Shown here: positions 24,061 to 35,274 of the stretch, piece after piece
How the letters are laid out: each line of letters opens with the position of its first letter
How positions within the stretch are numbered: position 1 is the stretch's first letter
NCBI GenBank assembly: GCA_036417435.1
Contig: CM070907.1
Coordinates: 59,442,001-59,506,000 of the forward strand
Source: Inia geoffrensis
Lineage: Eukaryota; Chordata; Mammalia; Artiodactyla; Iniidae
Direction: 5' to 3'
Length of the DNA stretch: 64,000 nt
Translations under genes and position numbers: made by a program
Notes under the pieces: model-generated
Database searches by the model: none
Seen by the model: the letters and a program-made list of their open reading frames with translations, nothing else
What the model was told of the DNA's origin: nothing

Positions 24061-24482
24061 AATGATTTTGAACTATGAACTAGATATCACTAAATGCATA
24101 TTTGGGAACATGCATACAGTTGGCTTCAGCAAATGACTGAAAGTAGGATTTTTGGTCACTTGCATTAGAAATTGCTAGAAACTTACTAAACTAACCCAAA
24201 ATTCCCCTTTTTATGGCCTAAATTCATACTTGAAAAAAAAATGCTTGACACCTGGAATATTTTAAGATAAATTATCTTGGAATATATGTAGTTTTGGTTA
24301 TTACATATGTTTATTTTTTCCAAACCATTTAAGCATTCTTTTTATGTTAATATCCGTATTTGTGCTAAATACAGACAACTCAAATAACCAATTATTTGTT
24401 TCTTGGTCCATTTGAATGAAAGTTGCTTTAACTAATAACCTCAGCGTATTTGGGTTCACCAATTGAATAAAATACATATACT

Positions 24483-24484
<2 letters not shown>

Positions 24485-24541
<57 letters not shown>

Positions 24542-24573
24542 TATATAAGTATATATACATACATACATATACA
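24485..24573. repeat. Compound (AT)n(AC)n(ATAC)n microsatellite
   Basis: (AT)n at 24485-24527, (AC)n at 24527-24541, then degenerate ATAC units. Same architecture as the tract at 5219. Confidence 0.97.
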
Positions 24574-25380
24574 TCCTTTGGTGAAGAGAGTGGTCTGGCT
24601 ACATTTAGTTAACCATATAGCTCACCCTGCACAAGACTAGATAGACACAAGCTTTTGTAATGCATTTTTATAAGTGCAACCCAACTGCAAATCTCCCGTT
24701 TAAAATAAGACAAGGAGAAATAGAAAATAAACACAGATCATTGATACATAACTAAGCTAAAGGATTTCCTGCTAAGAAAGCCAAGGATTGATCTACCTTA
24801 AAAATGTGATTTATTCCAGAAAGAGAATAATTAAGCATTAGTCAATAGCTAAGGCATTTTAATAGTATCTTTCTAACATCCAAAAGTGCATTAAAAGACT
24901 AAAATCTGAACCTGAGAAAAGCTTCATTAATTAAACAAAAATCCTTTTTCTTCACACTGGGAAACGGTCAAAATGCTTCCTAAAGTGGGTATCAGATGAA
25001 ACAGATACACAGTTACACGTAGAAAAACTTTGAGCTCGTATGGGTCCTAGAATCTGAAAGCGTTAGCCATCTGATGAAATCAAACTGGGAGAAGAATTCA
25101 GATTATATCACTGACATATATTATCAAAATGAGTTAATTAAGCATAGCCTGTGTGGAGGGCTCCCTCTGTACCCAGCTAAGCCCTGTGGACGATATTATG
25201 GACTATTAAAGTATACTCCCTGACTTTAAGGTTCTTCAACCTGGACTTGGGGAACAGAACAAAGACAGGTGAAATAATAAAAATGTAAGTACATCCTGCT
25301 TCGATAGTATTACATAACTAGTATATAGAGGAAGGAATGAGTGTGGGCTATGATATTCAGAGAATGCTGCCTGGAAAAAC
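24574..25380. other. No recognisable feature
   Basis: AT-rich DNA. A faint L2-like segment near 25,205-25,290 is too diverged to call. Confidence 0.35.
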
Positions 25381-25381
25381 C

Positions 25382-25406
25382 TGTGTGTGTGTGTTTGTGT
25401 GTGTGT
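25382..25406 (+). repeat. Interrupted (TG)n microsatellite
   Basis: Twelve TG-type units with one TTT interruption. Confidence 0.95.
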
Positions 25407-25654
25407 ATTGAGTAGGGTATCCACTGTTTTTCAAGATTTTAAGAGTGGATAGAATTGGGAGATATGGGAGGGTCACAGTTCCTTTGGAGGGAAATAGCCT
25501 AAACGGGGATTAAGAAAAAAATTATCAGATGCACACTAAGACTAGTGAGATATTTAGAATGCCAGCCTGATTTCCTTGACTCATGTGGGCCAGTGGGGCT
25601 GAAAACTCCATCAGTGCCTAATGACCTTTGTAATACTAATAGAAAAATAATGAT

Positions 25655-25832
25655 AAAATAATAATAGGTGATTTAATGTCAAAGCTACACAGATGATTTA
25701 ATTTTTATAACAGCTTGATGTATGTTTTATTTCACTTTACAGATGGGAAACTGATTCTTAGGAAGGATAAGTAGGCAGCCCAGATCACACACTAACACAT
25801 GACAGAATTGAGCTTCAATTGACTCCAAAACT
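25655..25832 (-). mobile_element. MIR SINE
   Basis: 'tcactttacagatgggaaac', 'ggcagcccagatcacacact' and 'gacagaattgagcttcaatt' follow the reverse complement of MIR. Confidence 0.8.
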
Positions 25833-25837
25833 GATTT

Positions 25838-25883
25838 CATTAGATACATTTAAACATCCCATGATTATTTATTGAATGATCCT
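25838..25883 (+). repeat. 46-bp exact direct repeat, copy 2
   Basis: Identical to 23153-23198. It lies between a MIR end and an L2-like scrap (25,884-25,980) just upstream of the L1 at 25990. Confidence 0.95.
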
Positions 25884-26659
25884 CTGCCACCACTGGCAGA
25901 GTTAAAGGGAGGTTACAAAAAATGGTTTAATCCCTGCTCTGTAGGAGGGAGAAGAGGACCAACATTAATTGTACATTTAAAAACTCTTAAGCTGGGAGGA
26001 GATCAAGATGAAAGAGTAGGAGGACTTGAAACTCACCTCCCCACCATGAACACATCAAAAATACATCTATGTGAGGAACAATTCTCACTGAAAACAAACT
26101 CGAAACTGGCAGAAAGACTCCTGTACAACCAAGGCGGTAATAAAGATCCACACAGAATGAGGTAGTAAAGGAAGAGAAGAGATCAGGTTGGGGCCTGTGC
26201 CCCAGGAAGGGGACCAGAGGAAAAGGGAGATTACACACGGGCAAAGATCCTCCCTGGGGAGTGAGAGTTCTAGCCACACATTAGGTGCCATATTCCTGGG
26301 GTCTGATACAAGAAAGACAAGCCTCCTTCGCTGGTTGGAGGGCCAGTGGTAATAACAGGAGGGCTGTGGGAAGCTTAGACTCCCCTCCTAAGCAGCATGC
26401 ATGCGTACTTGCTTACTCCTGAAACAGGGTGGAGAAGGCAGATTGCACAGGTGGTTGACTGTATCCTGTGACTGCCCTAGCAGGTACCACAGCCTGAGCT
26501 GAGTGGACTCTCCAGCCCTGCCTGCTTCACACTGGAGCTCCATGCTGGAGTGAGGGCTACCATGACTGAGGAAAGAACTTGGCCATCAGACACGGAGGTG
26601 GCTCCAACTCAGAATGGTGTCTGAGCATGGTGGAGACAGTCATTAGTGGCACTTACCCT

Positions 26660-28041
26660 GGTGATTATACCCAATCCCTATAAAACACTCATGACATTTT
26701 CCCCAGAATTAGAACAAATAATCCTAAATTTATATGGGACCACAAAAGACCTCAAATTACCAAAGGAATCATAAGAAAAAGAAAAAAACAAAGTTGGACG
26801 TGTTATGCTTCCTGACTTCAGACTATACTACAAATCTATAGTAATCAAAATAATATGGTTCTGTCCCCAAACAGAAACATAAATCAATGGAACAGAATAG
26901 AGAGCCCAAAAATAAACGAACACACCCATGATCAATTAGTCTATGACAAAGGAGGGAAGAATAGACAGTGGAGAAAAGAGTCTCTTCAATCAGTGGTGCT
27001 GGGAAAATTGGACAGCTACATGTAAAAGAATGAAATTAGAACATTTCCTCACACCATATATAAAAATAAACTCAAAATGAACTAAGGACCTAAATGTAAG
27101 ACCTGAAACCCTGAAACTCCTAGAAAATACATAGGCAGAACACTCTATGACATAAATTGTAGCAATATTTTTTTGAATCTTTCTCCTAAGGCAAAAGAAA
27201 TAAAAGGAAAAATAAACAGGTGGGACTTAATTAAACTCAAAAGCTTTTGCACAGCAAAGGAAAAAACTGACAAATCAAAAAGACAACCTAATAAATGGGA
27301 GAATCATGCAAATGATATGACTGATAAGGGGTTAATATCCAAAATATATAAACAGCTCTTCCAACTCAATATCAAAAAAACAAACAACCCAATTAAAAAA
27401 TGGACAGAAGACATGAATAATTTTTCTAAAGAAGAGATACAGATGGCCAACCAGTACATGAAAAAATGCTCAACATCGCTAACAATTAGAGAAAGGCAAA
27501 TCAAAACCACAATAAAATATCACCTTACACTTGTCAGAATGGGTATCATCAAAATGTCTACAAATAACAAATGTTGGTCAGGATGTGGAGAAAAGGGAAC
27601 ACTTGTACCCTGTTGGTGGGAATGTAAATTGGTGCAGCCACTGTGGAGAACAGTATGGTGGTTCCTCAAAAACTAAAAATAGAATTACCATAAGATCCAA
27701 TAATTCCACCCTGGGTATATATCTGAAGAAAATAAAAACACTAGTTTGAAAAGATACATGCACCCCAATGTTCACAGCAGCACTATTTATAGCAACTAAG
27801 ATATGGAAGCAACGTAAGTGTCCATCAACAGTTGAATGGATAAAAAAGTGTGAGATATATATATACACACACATATATATACACACACATATATATGCAC
27901 AATGGAATACTACTCAACCACAAAAAAGAATGAAATTTTGCCATTTGCAACAACGTGATTGGACCTGTAGAGTATTATGCTTAGTGAAATAAAGCAGAGA
28001 AAGACAAATATTGTATGTTATCACTTATAAGTGGAATATAA
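26660..28041 (+). pseudogene. L1 ORF2 C-terminal remnant
   Basis: The largest intact piece is 27173-27676, covering the region just upstream of and including the cysteine-rich knuckle (CWSGCGEKG then PCWWEC). The normal histidine of the C-C-H-C set is replaced by proline. Upstream codons (26,690-27,170) are ORF2-like but broken by stops. The natural stop lies at 28039-28041. A (TA)n(CA)n tract at 27854-27897 has expanded inside the coding region. No function expected. Confidence 0.85.
27854..27897. repeat. (TA)n(CA)n microsatellite inside L1 ORF2
   Basis: Alternating TA and CA blocks replace a short conserved stretch of L1 ORF2, so the microsatellite grew after insertion. Confidence 0.9.
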
Positions 28042-28439
28042 AATATAAAATGAGTGTATATAACAAAACAGAAACAGGCTCACAGATATAGAGAACAAAC
28101 TAGTGGTAACCAGTGGGGAGAGGGAAGGAGGAGGGGCAAGATAGGGATATGAAATAAAGAGATACAAACTACTATGTGTAAAATAGATAAGCCAACAAAG
28201 ACATATTTTACAGCACAAGGAGATACAGCCATTGTTTTGTAATAACTTTGAATGGAGTAAAATCTATAAAGATATTGAATCACTATGTTGCACACTTGAA
28301 ACTAATACAATACTGCAAATAAACGCTTCAATTTAAAAATAAATAAAACACTTACACATGCAGAGTTGGAAACAGATCCTGACCCATACAATTTCTTATG
28401 TGCCCTTCAATTCTTTCATGTGGGTTTGCTTCTAAACCC

Positions 28440-28640
28440 AGTAGAGTCATGGGTAGGAGTATGACATGGAAGAACAGTGTGGGTTTGGGAATCAATAGGC
28501 TCTCATTCCAGGCCTTGCTCTATACTTTATAACTTTGATCATCTAATTTTCAGTCTCAGCTTCCTGAGACTATGCTCCTCTATAGAAGGTGATGTAAAAC
28601 CAACCTTGCCTGATTGTTGAGAGGGTGAAGCGTGATGATG
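28440..28640 (+). mobile_element. MIR SINE
   Basis: 'gtgggtttgggaatcaatag', 'aattttcagtctcagcttcc' and 'ttgttgagagggtgaagcg' follow MIR order. Confidence 0.65.
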
Positions 28641-28984
28641 TGTGTTTCCTACCTAGCACAGGATATATGGCCCTAATTATTGTAATTCCTTTGTTTACCA
28701 TACAGACAAAAGTCTACCTCAAATTCAATTATAGGTCCTTAACAAATAGAGCCACAGCCAGAATTTGTTGCATTCTGTTTTGTTTTATAATCATACATGT
28801 TCATGTTGCTCTCATCAAGGGACCTATGTCTCAGAGAACAAAGATGGTTGTTCATTTGCTTCCATACACCTTCCACCTCGTGATATAGAAAGTGTCTAGC
28901 ATTTTTGCAGGCACTTTCAGAAGTACCTTCTATTAAAATTGAGAAAGGCACATCTACGGAAGGCAGGAAAAAATGCCCAGATGA

Positions 28985-29085
28985 TATTTTTATTATTGTC
29001 CCTATTTTGTAGCTATAGAAACTGAGGGACAAAGATGTTACCAGCCAACTTTCACAATTCATAAGAAACAGCAAGTAAGTAAATA
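28985..29085 (-). mobile_element. MIR fragment
   Basis: 'tattattgtccctattttgt' followed by 'agaaactgagggacaaagat' is the reverse-complement MIR core. An (AAAT)n run follows at 29087-29105. Confidence 0.7.
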
Positions 29086-29194
29086 AGCAAATAAATAAAT
29101 AAATTTAGCTAGACATGATTACTATGTAAAGTATAATATTACAAAGAATTATGAAGCATGTAAGGTGATGGGGATATAATTTCCTAGAGCTTAG

Positions 29195-29365
29195 TGAGTA
29201 AAAAGTGAATAATAAGAGATGAAGTCTGAGTGTTAGATTGGGCTACATCATGTAGTGTCTTGTAGGTCATAGTCAAGTTTTAATTTTTTTCTGGATGTAA
29301 TTGAGAAGTTTTAGGGAAATGGTATCATCTGATTTAGCTTTTAATAGATTACATTGGAGGGGGCA
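29195..29365 (-). mobile_element. L2-type internal fragment
   Basis: 'gtgtcttgtaggtcatagtc', 'tggatgtaattgagaagttt' and 'tggtatcatctgatttagct' follow the widespread mammalian repeat block seen also at 57,290-57,860 and 63,740-63,870. Confidence 0.55.
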
Positions 29366-29743
29366 GAAGGAAAGTAGATATATCATCTATTACGTAATTC
29401 AGACAACAAGACAGTGACTTGAACTAAGGTAACAACAGTAGCTATAATACCTTATAATCCCAGAAGTTTCTTTTTCCTTAGAACTTTCAAGGACAGAAGT
29501 TGGCCGCTTTCCGGCTCTGACAAAGTCATTCCATCAAATTCTGTTGCCAATTTCTGATTCATTAGCTGAGCATAAAGGGACATGAGTGTCCCTGGGCAGC
29601 GTTTGTTCGGTCTGTTCCCTCCTGACAGCTCTCTTCAATCCCACTCACATGTAGGGAAGATGGGTTTCTCTCTCTGTACCCCAAGGAAGTTCTTTCACTT
29701 TTTTGTATCTTTGTCTGCCCTAATTTCTGAGGTATTTACTTTT

Positions 29744-30257
29744 TTTTTAATTAATTAATTAATTTTTGGTTGTGTTGGGTCTCCGTTTCTGTGCGAGGGC
29801 TTTCTCTAGTTGCGGCGAGCAGGGGCCACTCTTCATCGCGGTGCGCAGGCCTCTCACTGTGGCGGCCTCCCCCCCCCCGCGGCCTCCCCCCCCCCCCCTT
29901 ATGCGGGCCTCTCGCTGTTGTGGCCCCTCCCCTTGCGGAGCACGGGCTCCGGACGCGCAGGCTCAGCAGCCATGGCTCACGGGCCTAGCCGCTCCATGGC
30001 ATGTGGGATCCCCCCGGACCGGGGCATGAACCCGTGTCCCCTGCATCGGCAGGCGGATTCTCAACCACTGCGCCACCACAGAAGCCCATCGCGGCCTCTC
30101 TTGTTGCGGAGCACAGGCTCCAGACGCACAGGCTCAGTAGATGTGGCGCATGGGCTTAGTTGCTCCGCGGCACGTGGGATCTTCCCAGACCAGGGCTGGA
30201 ACCCGTGTCCCCTACATTGGCAGGCAGATTCTCAACCACTGCGCTACCAGGGAAGCC
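29744..30257 (-). mobile_element. CHR-type SINE, long form (outer element of a nest)
   Basis: A perfect 16-bp duplication, 'tgaggtatttactttt', lies at 29728-29743 and 30258-30273. The tail appears as T-rich (TTAA)n at 29744-29766. The 5' tRNA-like head ends 'gctaccagggaagcc' at the right. The body is split by a second SINE at about 29887-30090. Confidence 0.95.
29887..30090 (-). mobile_element. CHR-type SINE, short form, inserted in a CHR SINE
   Basis: An 8-bp GCGGCCTC at 29879-29886 and 30091-30098 brackets it. The head ends 'cgccaccacagaagccc'. Its tail side is odd: two C homopolymers (29869-29878 and 29886-29898) stand where the poly-T of minus-strand copies should be. Confidence 0.85.
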
Positions 30258-30273
30258 TGAGGTATTTACTTTT

Positions 30274-31700
30274 AAGCTCCGACAGATTCAGAGAGGGAAA
30301 GATGAGAGCCACACGTTGTAATGGTAAAAATGAAAGGGAGCTGAAAATGCATAATGCAGTCGTAGACCAGAAGAGAGCTCTCGGCAGAGTGGTGAAAACT
30401 ACTCAAGCATTCCTACTGCCTTTTGTTTTCTTTGATTCAAATACAATTTTCTGGCCCTCAAATTGCAGCTGACCAGGACACTGGGGAAAATGCCATACAC
30501 AGGAGATCTCAACAGTCATCAATGTTTGACCATGGGGTCAACAACTGAGAGCAGAATTGCATAACTTCCAATGAAAACAAAGCATGGCCATGGAACCAGA
30601 AGAGCCGGAGTGCTGGCAGTTTACTGGGACAAATGCTTAACTTGACATGTAGCTTGACCCTATACGGAGTGCTGCATGCCCATTAACACACAATTCCAAA
30701 ATCCAGTGATTATGGATATCATCCCGGACCTACCTAGCTTATTTCAGATCTGCTTCAGTATTTAATGTCTCTATTCTGTTTATATTACTTTGAGTTAATT
30801 CCTCAATCCTCTCCAATGACTCTGGATTTAATTTATCATTGGCTTTCCCTACCTTGAAGTATCTCACTTCATATGCCTGCCATAGCAAAGTCTCTCTGGA
30901 TCAAACTCTGCATATCTATAGCTGGTCAGCACCCTTGTTTGCCCTTCTAATATTCTATTCAGGGAGAAAGGGGAGATTCCGATATTAGGACATAGGCACA
31001 CACACAAAAAGAAGCATACCCTGTTTTTTGAACTGACTCCGGGAAGGGTTCTTCTCAAGGAGCACATCATGAGTCTAATCATTAAAGTTGAGGCATAGAT
31101 CAGAAAATGACTCTTCTTCAGGCTAAACTAGTTCTCCAGAGTTATCTGTTTCCTGGACAGAGTGGAGAATTGGTCATAAAACTAAAAGTGGGGCTAAATC
31201 TGTTTCAGGAATCACCTGGCAGCAGCTGTATAGAGTTGAACAATTTAGAAGGCTGGACACACACACAAGTTCACCTGTATCTGTGTGTAGTTGCCTCACA
31301 TTCTCCACAGGAGGATGTAGTCTTAGGAAGACAGCACACACCCTCATCAAAGGTACTGGTTTAAGAAAACCTTTCTTTTCATATTTTTATTATCTATACT
31401 TTATACTAATGTTTAAATTTACAATAAAGGGACAATACAACAATAATAAATTAATAATTTCAAATAATCATTTTAAAACCCCCAATTCTAGAACTTAAAC
31501 ACATTTTTTTTCCTTTCATAGTTGTTTTTCTATATTTTATTTAGTTAGAGAATGGTCTGTGTATAGATCTGTGTGTTGTTTTGTTTTGCTTTTTTTGTGT
31601 GTGCATATACGTGAGAGAGAGTGTTTGTGAGTGTTAGTGTTCTGCTTTTTCATGAAGCATACTGGCATGGTTACTTTATATTTTTCTACATAATCTTCAT
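30274..31700. other. No recognisable feature
   Basis: About 1.4 kb without a named repeat. Open frames at 30864-31082 (-), 31107-31364 (+) and 31283-31498 (+) have no domain, splice context or conservation signal visible. A GT/GA-rich low-complexity stretch lies at 31,555-31,645. Confidence 0.4.
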
Positions 31701-31704
31701 ATTA

Positions 31705-32342
31705 TGTTCATTTCCTGTTATAACCATAACAAATTACTGTAAATTTTGGGCTTCACACAACATAAATTTATCATCTTACAGTTCTGTAGGTCAGAAGTCC
31801 AAGGCTGGGTTGATTCCTCAGCCCCAGGTCTTATAGGGTCTAAATCAAGGTGATGGCAGGGCTTATTGCTTACTGGAGACTGTGGAAGGATCTGCTTCCA
31901 ACTTCATTCAGATTGTTAGATGAATTCAGTACCTTGTGGTTTTAAGACTGTCATATGCATGTCCTTACTGACTGCTAGTGGGAGGGCATCCTTAGTTCCT
32001 AGAGTATTCTCTCTGGTCCTTGCCTGGAGCCCCATGTATCTTAGAACCAGCAGTGCCACGTCAAATCCTTCTCACATTTGGAATCTCTCTGATTTCTATT
32101 TCTGTCACCTATATTCTACTTCTGCTGCCATCTCTCACTTCAGCTAGGAGTTTTCTCTGATTTTGAAGGCTTATGTGATTAGATTGGACCCACCTAGATA
32201 ATGCCAAATTATCTCCCTTCTTAAGGGTTGTGACCTTACTTATATATGCAAAACCTGTTTTGTCATGTAGAGTAACGTATTCACATGTGTACATCTTTCT
32301 TTTGTTTCTTTGGTTGGGACAATTATTCATCCTATCACAGTA
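31705..32342 (-). mobile_element. MLT1-class MaLR LTR
   Basis: On the minus strand this reads as a MaLR LTR. The right end, 'gggacaattattcatcctat', is the start. 'gattagattggacccaccta' (32178-32197) is the conserved middle. 'cttacagttctgtaggtcag' (31775-31794) is the near-3' block. Related to the LTR at the window start, but inverted. Confidence 0.8.
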
Positions 32343-32371
32343 GTCATCATCTTTAGCAACTTCATAATTTT

Positions 32372-32525
32372 TTTTTTTAATAGTTGTCTTTTTGTTTTTT
32401 ATCTTTTGTTTTGGCCGTGCTGTAAGGTTTGCGGGATATTAATTCCCCCAACCAGGGATCAAACCCATGCCCACTGCAGTAGAAGCATGGAGTCCTAACC
32501 AGTGGATCCCCAAGGAATTCCCAGA
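32372..32525 (-). mobile_element. tRNA-derived cetartiodactyl SINE (CHR-1/Bov-tA-like)
   Basis: A perfect 14-bp duplication, 'aacttcataatttt', lies at 32358-32371 and 32526-32539. The body includes 'aaccagggatcaaacccatg' (B-box region) and ends 'ccccaaggaattccc'. Older and more diverged than the short-form CHR copies. Confidence 0.92.
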
Positions 32526-32539
32526 AACTTCATAATTTT

Positions 32540-33180
32540 GATATAACATAATATTAAAGAATATTTCTTAGGATATATATTTGTTCTCATTTTTGTGTTT
32601 TGCAATTATAAATGATATCTTCTTACCTAGAGCTTTTGAGTTATTTCCTTAATCAAATACCAATTTCAGCTTATTGCTATATTGAGTTACAATAGGTTTA
32701 TACCAGTTAATAAAGTTCAGTCCTAAAAGTTTACTGTTTATAACTACCTCTCCAGCACTGAGTGTAAATATTTTTAGATGTATATTTCAATTCTAAAATT
32801 GCTAGAGTATTAACATTTATATATTAAATATATAAATCTTATATTATGATTTCTGTGACCTCCTATGTGAAGTACCTTCAGTATTATTTCCTTATCTTTT
32901 GGCATCTTGATGCTTTATATAAGCTACTTAAAATTATAGAAATTAGCCACTCATCTGTCATACACAGAGAAAATATTTTTCCATGTAAGTTGTTACTGTA
33001 TTTTAGCTTAATATTTTTCAATGTAGTTTTATCCTTTTAAACTATTCAAATTTATCATCTTTTCCTTTGATCTTGTACTTTTTGATTCAAATCTGGAAAA
33101 GTTATCAATTCTTCACAGATCCTATCCATTTTTTTTCAGCTCTTCAAATCACCTCTTACTAGTGTAGGTGTAATTTTTTG
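32540..33180 (-). mobile_element. Old L1/HAL1 fragment
   Basis: 'tttatccttttaaactattc', 'caaatttatcatcttttcct' and 'ttgatcttgtactttttgat' follow a reverse-complement L1/HAL1 ORF2 region. Very diverged. Confidence 0.5.
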
Positions 33181-33480
33181 ATCTACCTTCCAAGGATTGA
33201 TTTGCATACTGGGCATTTTTCAACAGTGGGCAGCATTTTGCAGTTGTTCTGCTTTGTGGGTGCACATTTCAACCTCAGAACCAAATGTTCTGAAATCTTG
33301 CTCAAGCACATACAGTGAACAGCATATACAAGAGCATTTCTATGGAAGCAAATGATGTATTTTCTGATCACAGAGCTTCTGGAAGGTTCTTAAATCTTCT
33401 TTGAAATGCAATAAATGCTCTTTAAATCAATCACTGTGGTGAAAACAATAAAGAAATAGTGCATGTTGGAAAAAAAAAAT
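33181..33480 (+). pseudogene. Possible processed-pseudogene 3' end (unrecognised)
   Basis: On the plus strand an AATAAA at 33448-33453 sits 17 bp before a ten-A run at 33471-33480, with a second AATAAA near 33412, like an mRNA 3' end with poly-A. The plus-strand translation upstream is broken and I do not recognise it. No target duplication was found. A chance A-run is an equal alternative. Confidence 0.25.
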
Positions 33481-33689
33481 TGAGTCAGCTTTAGAGGAAG
33501 GCAGCAATGACAGAAGGTTTTATCCAAAACTTTAATACAATTGATTATGATTGAATGACTAAGCCAATAAGGCTTGACTCTGCTGCAGATAATGTAACCA
33601 ATTTGTGCAAGAATTGCAACTAAAGCTTTATTCTCTATATGATTTGATTTTCTTAAATCTGCATTGTTTTTAATTATCTTCATGATAAA

Positions 33690-33940
33690 TTCGGACTGTT
33701 CATGGCTCACAAGGTCCTAGCCCCGGGCCTCAAGATTCAAGCAAGTGTTCTCTATTCTAGTTTTCAGGCAGAGTCAGTGTTTCCCACCCTTGTGTCCTTA
33801 TTCTGTTTTCTGTATGTGTGTTACTTTCTTGTTATACCCCAGGCTCTACCAGGACCTATCTTTACCTTATTATCTCTCCACACCAGAATTTGAGTACACT
33901 AGAGAGCACGTAATAGGCACTCATTAAATAAGGAATGGAA
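33690..33940 (+). mobile_element. L2 3' region
   Basis: 'catggctcacaaggtcctag' at the start, 'agaatttgagtacactagag' and 'aggcactcattaaataagg' at the end fit L2, with internal loss. Confidence 0.5.
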
Positions 33941-34725
33941 AGATAATGAGATTTAAAATGTTCTGCTTATTAGCTTGGTAATCCTTTATTTCCCCCTAAC
34001 ATTTCTAATACTGCCTAATTTATATATATGTACATAATCCTGACTTTGTCTCATTTCAATAAAGATTATATTAGTAAATAATGTGCCTTTTCCTTTGGGT
34101 GATTTTATGGAACTTAGATGTTTTTGTAAGATATTTTGAAATTGTTGATTACAATAGATTAATGGAACTAGGAACTACAACTCCATTAGATGCCTGGGGT
34201 TTAAGGTACATCCACTCCTGATTTTTAAATGCATCACAATTTTAGGGCCACTAAGCTTGGAGGCCATGAAAGAGTTAGGAACTTTATATTTTAGTAAGTC
34301 TGATTGTCTGGATTGATATGAAAAGAAAGATAAGGTACCTTGCACTTTTGCAAGGTGGCACAAGCAGAATTCATAATCTTTTCGAAATGGCCCATGGAGT
34401 GACAAGAGATCTGACATTTGTCCAGCGTCCATAAAGCAAAGGCAAGGAAATTATAGACTCACTCTTCAAGCTCCTATACAGGGCAAACATTCCAACTGTG
34501 GTTCCTGAAGACTGAAATACTTCAAGAGTGAGCACAAAGTGCTTGAACTCAGCGAATTGAATATTTCTTGAAAGCATCCCACAAGCCAAGGACTCTGCCA
34601 GGTACATGCAATACAATAATAGATGAGATACTATATCTGTACAGGGGGCCCAGAGTCCTAGGATAACGTTGTGCATCATAAAGTTCCTTCCTTTTAGATG
34701 ATTAGAGATCTAAACAAGTTGTGTC
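33941..34725. other. No recognisable feature
   Basis: Non-repetitive to my eye. The minus-strand frame at 34371-34679 has no recognisable domain. Confidence 0.35.
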
Positions 34726-34729
34726 TATA

Positions 34730-35030
34730 AATGCTCTTCCCTCACCTTCATTGTCAAATCTCTACAAATCTCATTTCCAGAATCATCTTCCTTATCTAAA
34801 TTACCTCTAGTAAACTGCATACTTCAAATATTTCCTCTGGACTCCAGTGTGAACTTGCAGAATTATGGTGCTGTGAACCACCTAGAGGAGACTGCCTAGA
34901 GGGGAGACTCTGTCTCTTACTCATCATTTGTGCCTGGCACCAGGCCTGGCACTAAGTGTAGAGTTGTAAAATGAATACATGAGTGGATACATGATTGAAT
35001 AAATGCATGAATGAATGAAGAGTAATTTGT
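34730..35030 (+). mobile_element. L2 3' end
   Basis: Ends with 'gcctggcaccaggcctggca' and (TGAA)n-like units near 35,000-35,020, as L2 does. Confidence 0.6.
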
Positions 35031-35050
35031 TAACATATATTTGCTTTTTT

Positions 35051-35249
35051 TTTTTTTGCGGTACGTGGGCCTCTCACTGCTGTGGCCTCTCCCATTGCGG
35101 AACACAGGCTCCGGACGCGCAGGCTCAGCGGCCATGGCTAACGGGCCCAGCCGCTCCGCGGCACGTGGGATCTTCCCGGACCAGGGCACAAACCCGTGTC
35201 CCCTGCATCGGCAGGTGGGCTCTCAACCACTGCGCCACCAGGGAAGCCC
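35051..35249 (-). mobile_element. CHR-type SINE, short form
   Basis: A perfect 15-bp duplication, 'tatatttgctttttt', lies at 35036-35050 and 35250-35264. The poly-T tail is at the left and the head 'gcgccaccagggaagccc' at the right. The 87-110-aa frames overlapping it are artefacts. Confidence 0.97.
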
Positions 35250-35274
35250 TATATTTGCTTTTTTATTATAAAAT

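Larger units (their letters stand above)
25990..28344 (+). mobile_element. L1 with both ends but large internal deletion
   Basis: The left part (25990 to about 26650) matches the artiodactyl L1 5' UTR, starting near 'gagatcaagatgaaagagta' and continuing 'ctcacctccccaccatgaac'. At about 26655 it jumps straight into late ORF2. The right end is the L1 3' UTR with a weak A-rich tail. A near-perfect duplication (AAACTCTTA at 25981-25989, AAACACTTA at 28346-28354) brackets it. ORF1, the endonuclease and most RT sequence (about 3.5-4 kb) are absent. Confidence 0.8.

Noticed and set aside
24301..24564. 87-codon minus-strand frame
   Set aside because: Its N-terminal third is a translation of the (AT)n(AC)n tract, and the rest shows no coding sign.
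29766..30472. 220-codon plus-strand frame
   Set aside because: It is antisense to two nested CHR SINEs, whose CpG-rich body has few stops. Long only by composition.
33390..33710. 106-codon minus-strand frame
   Set aside because: No domain, no splice context, and AT-rich codon use like random sequence.
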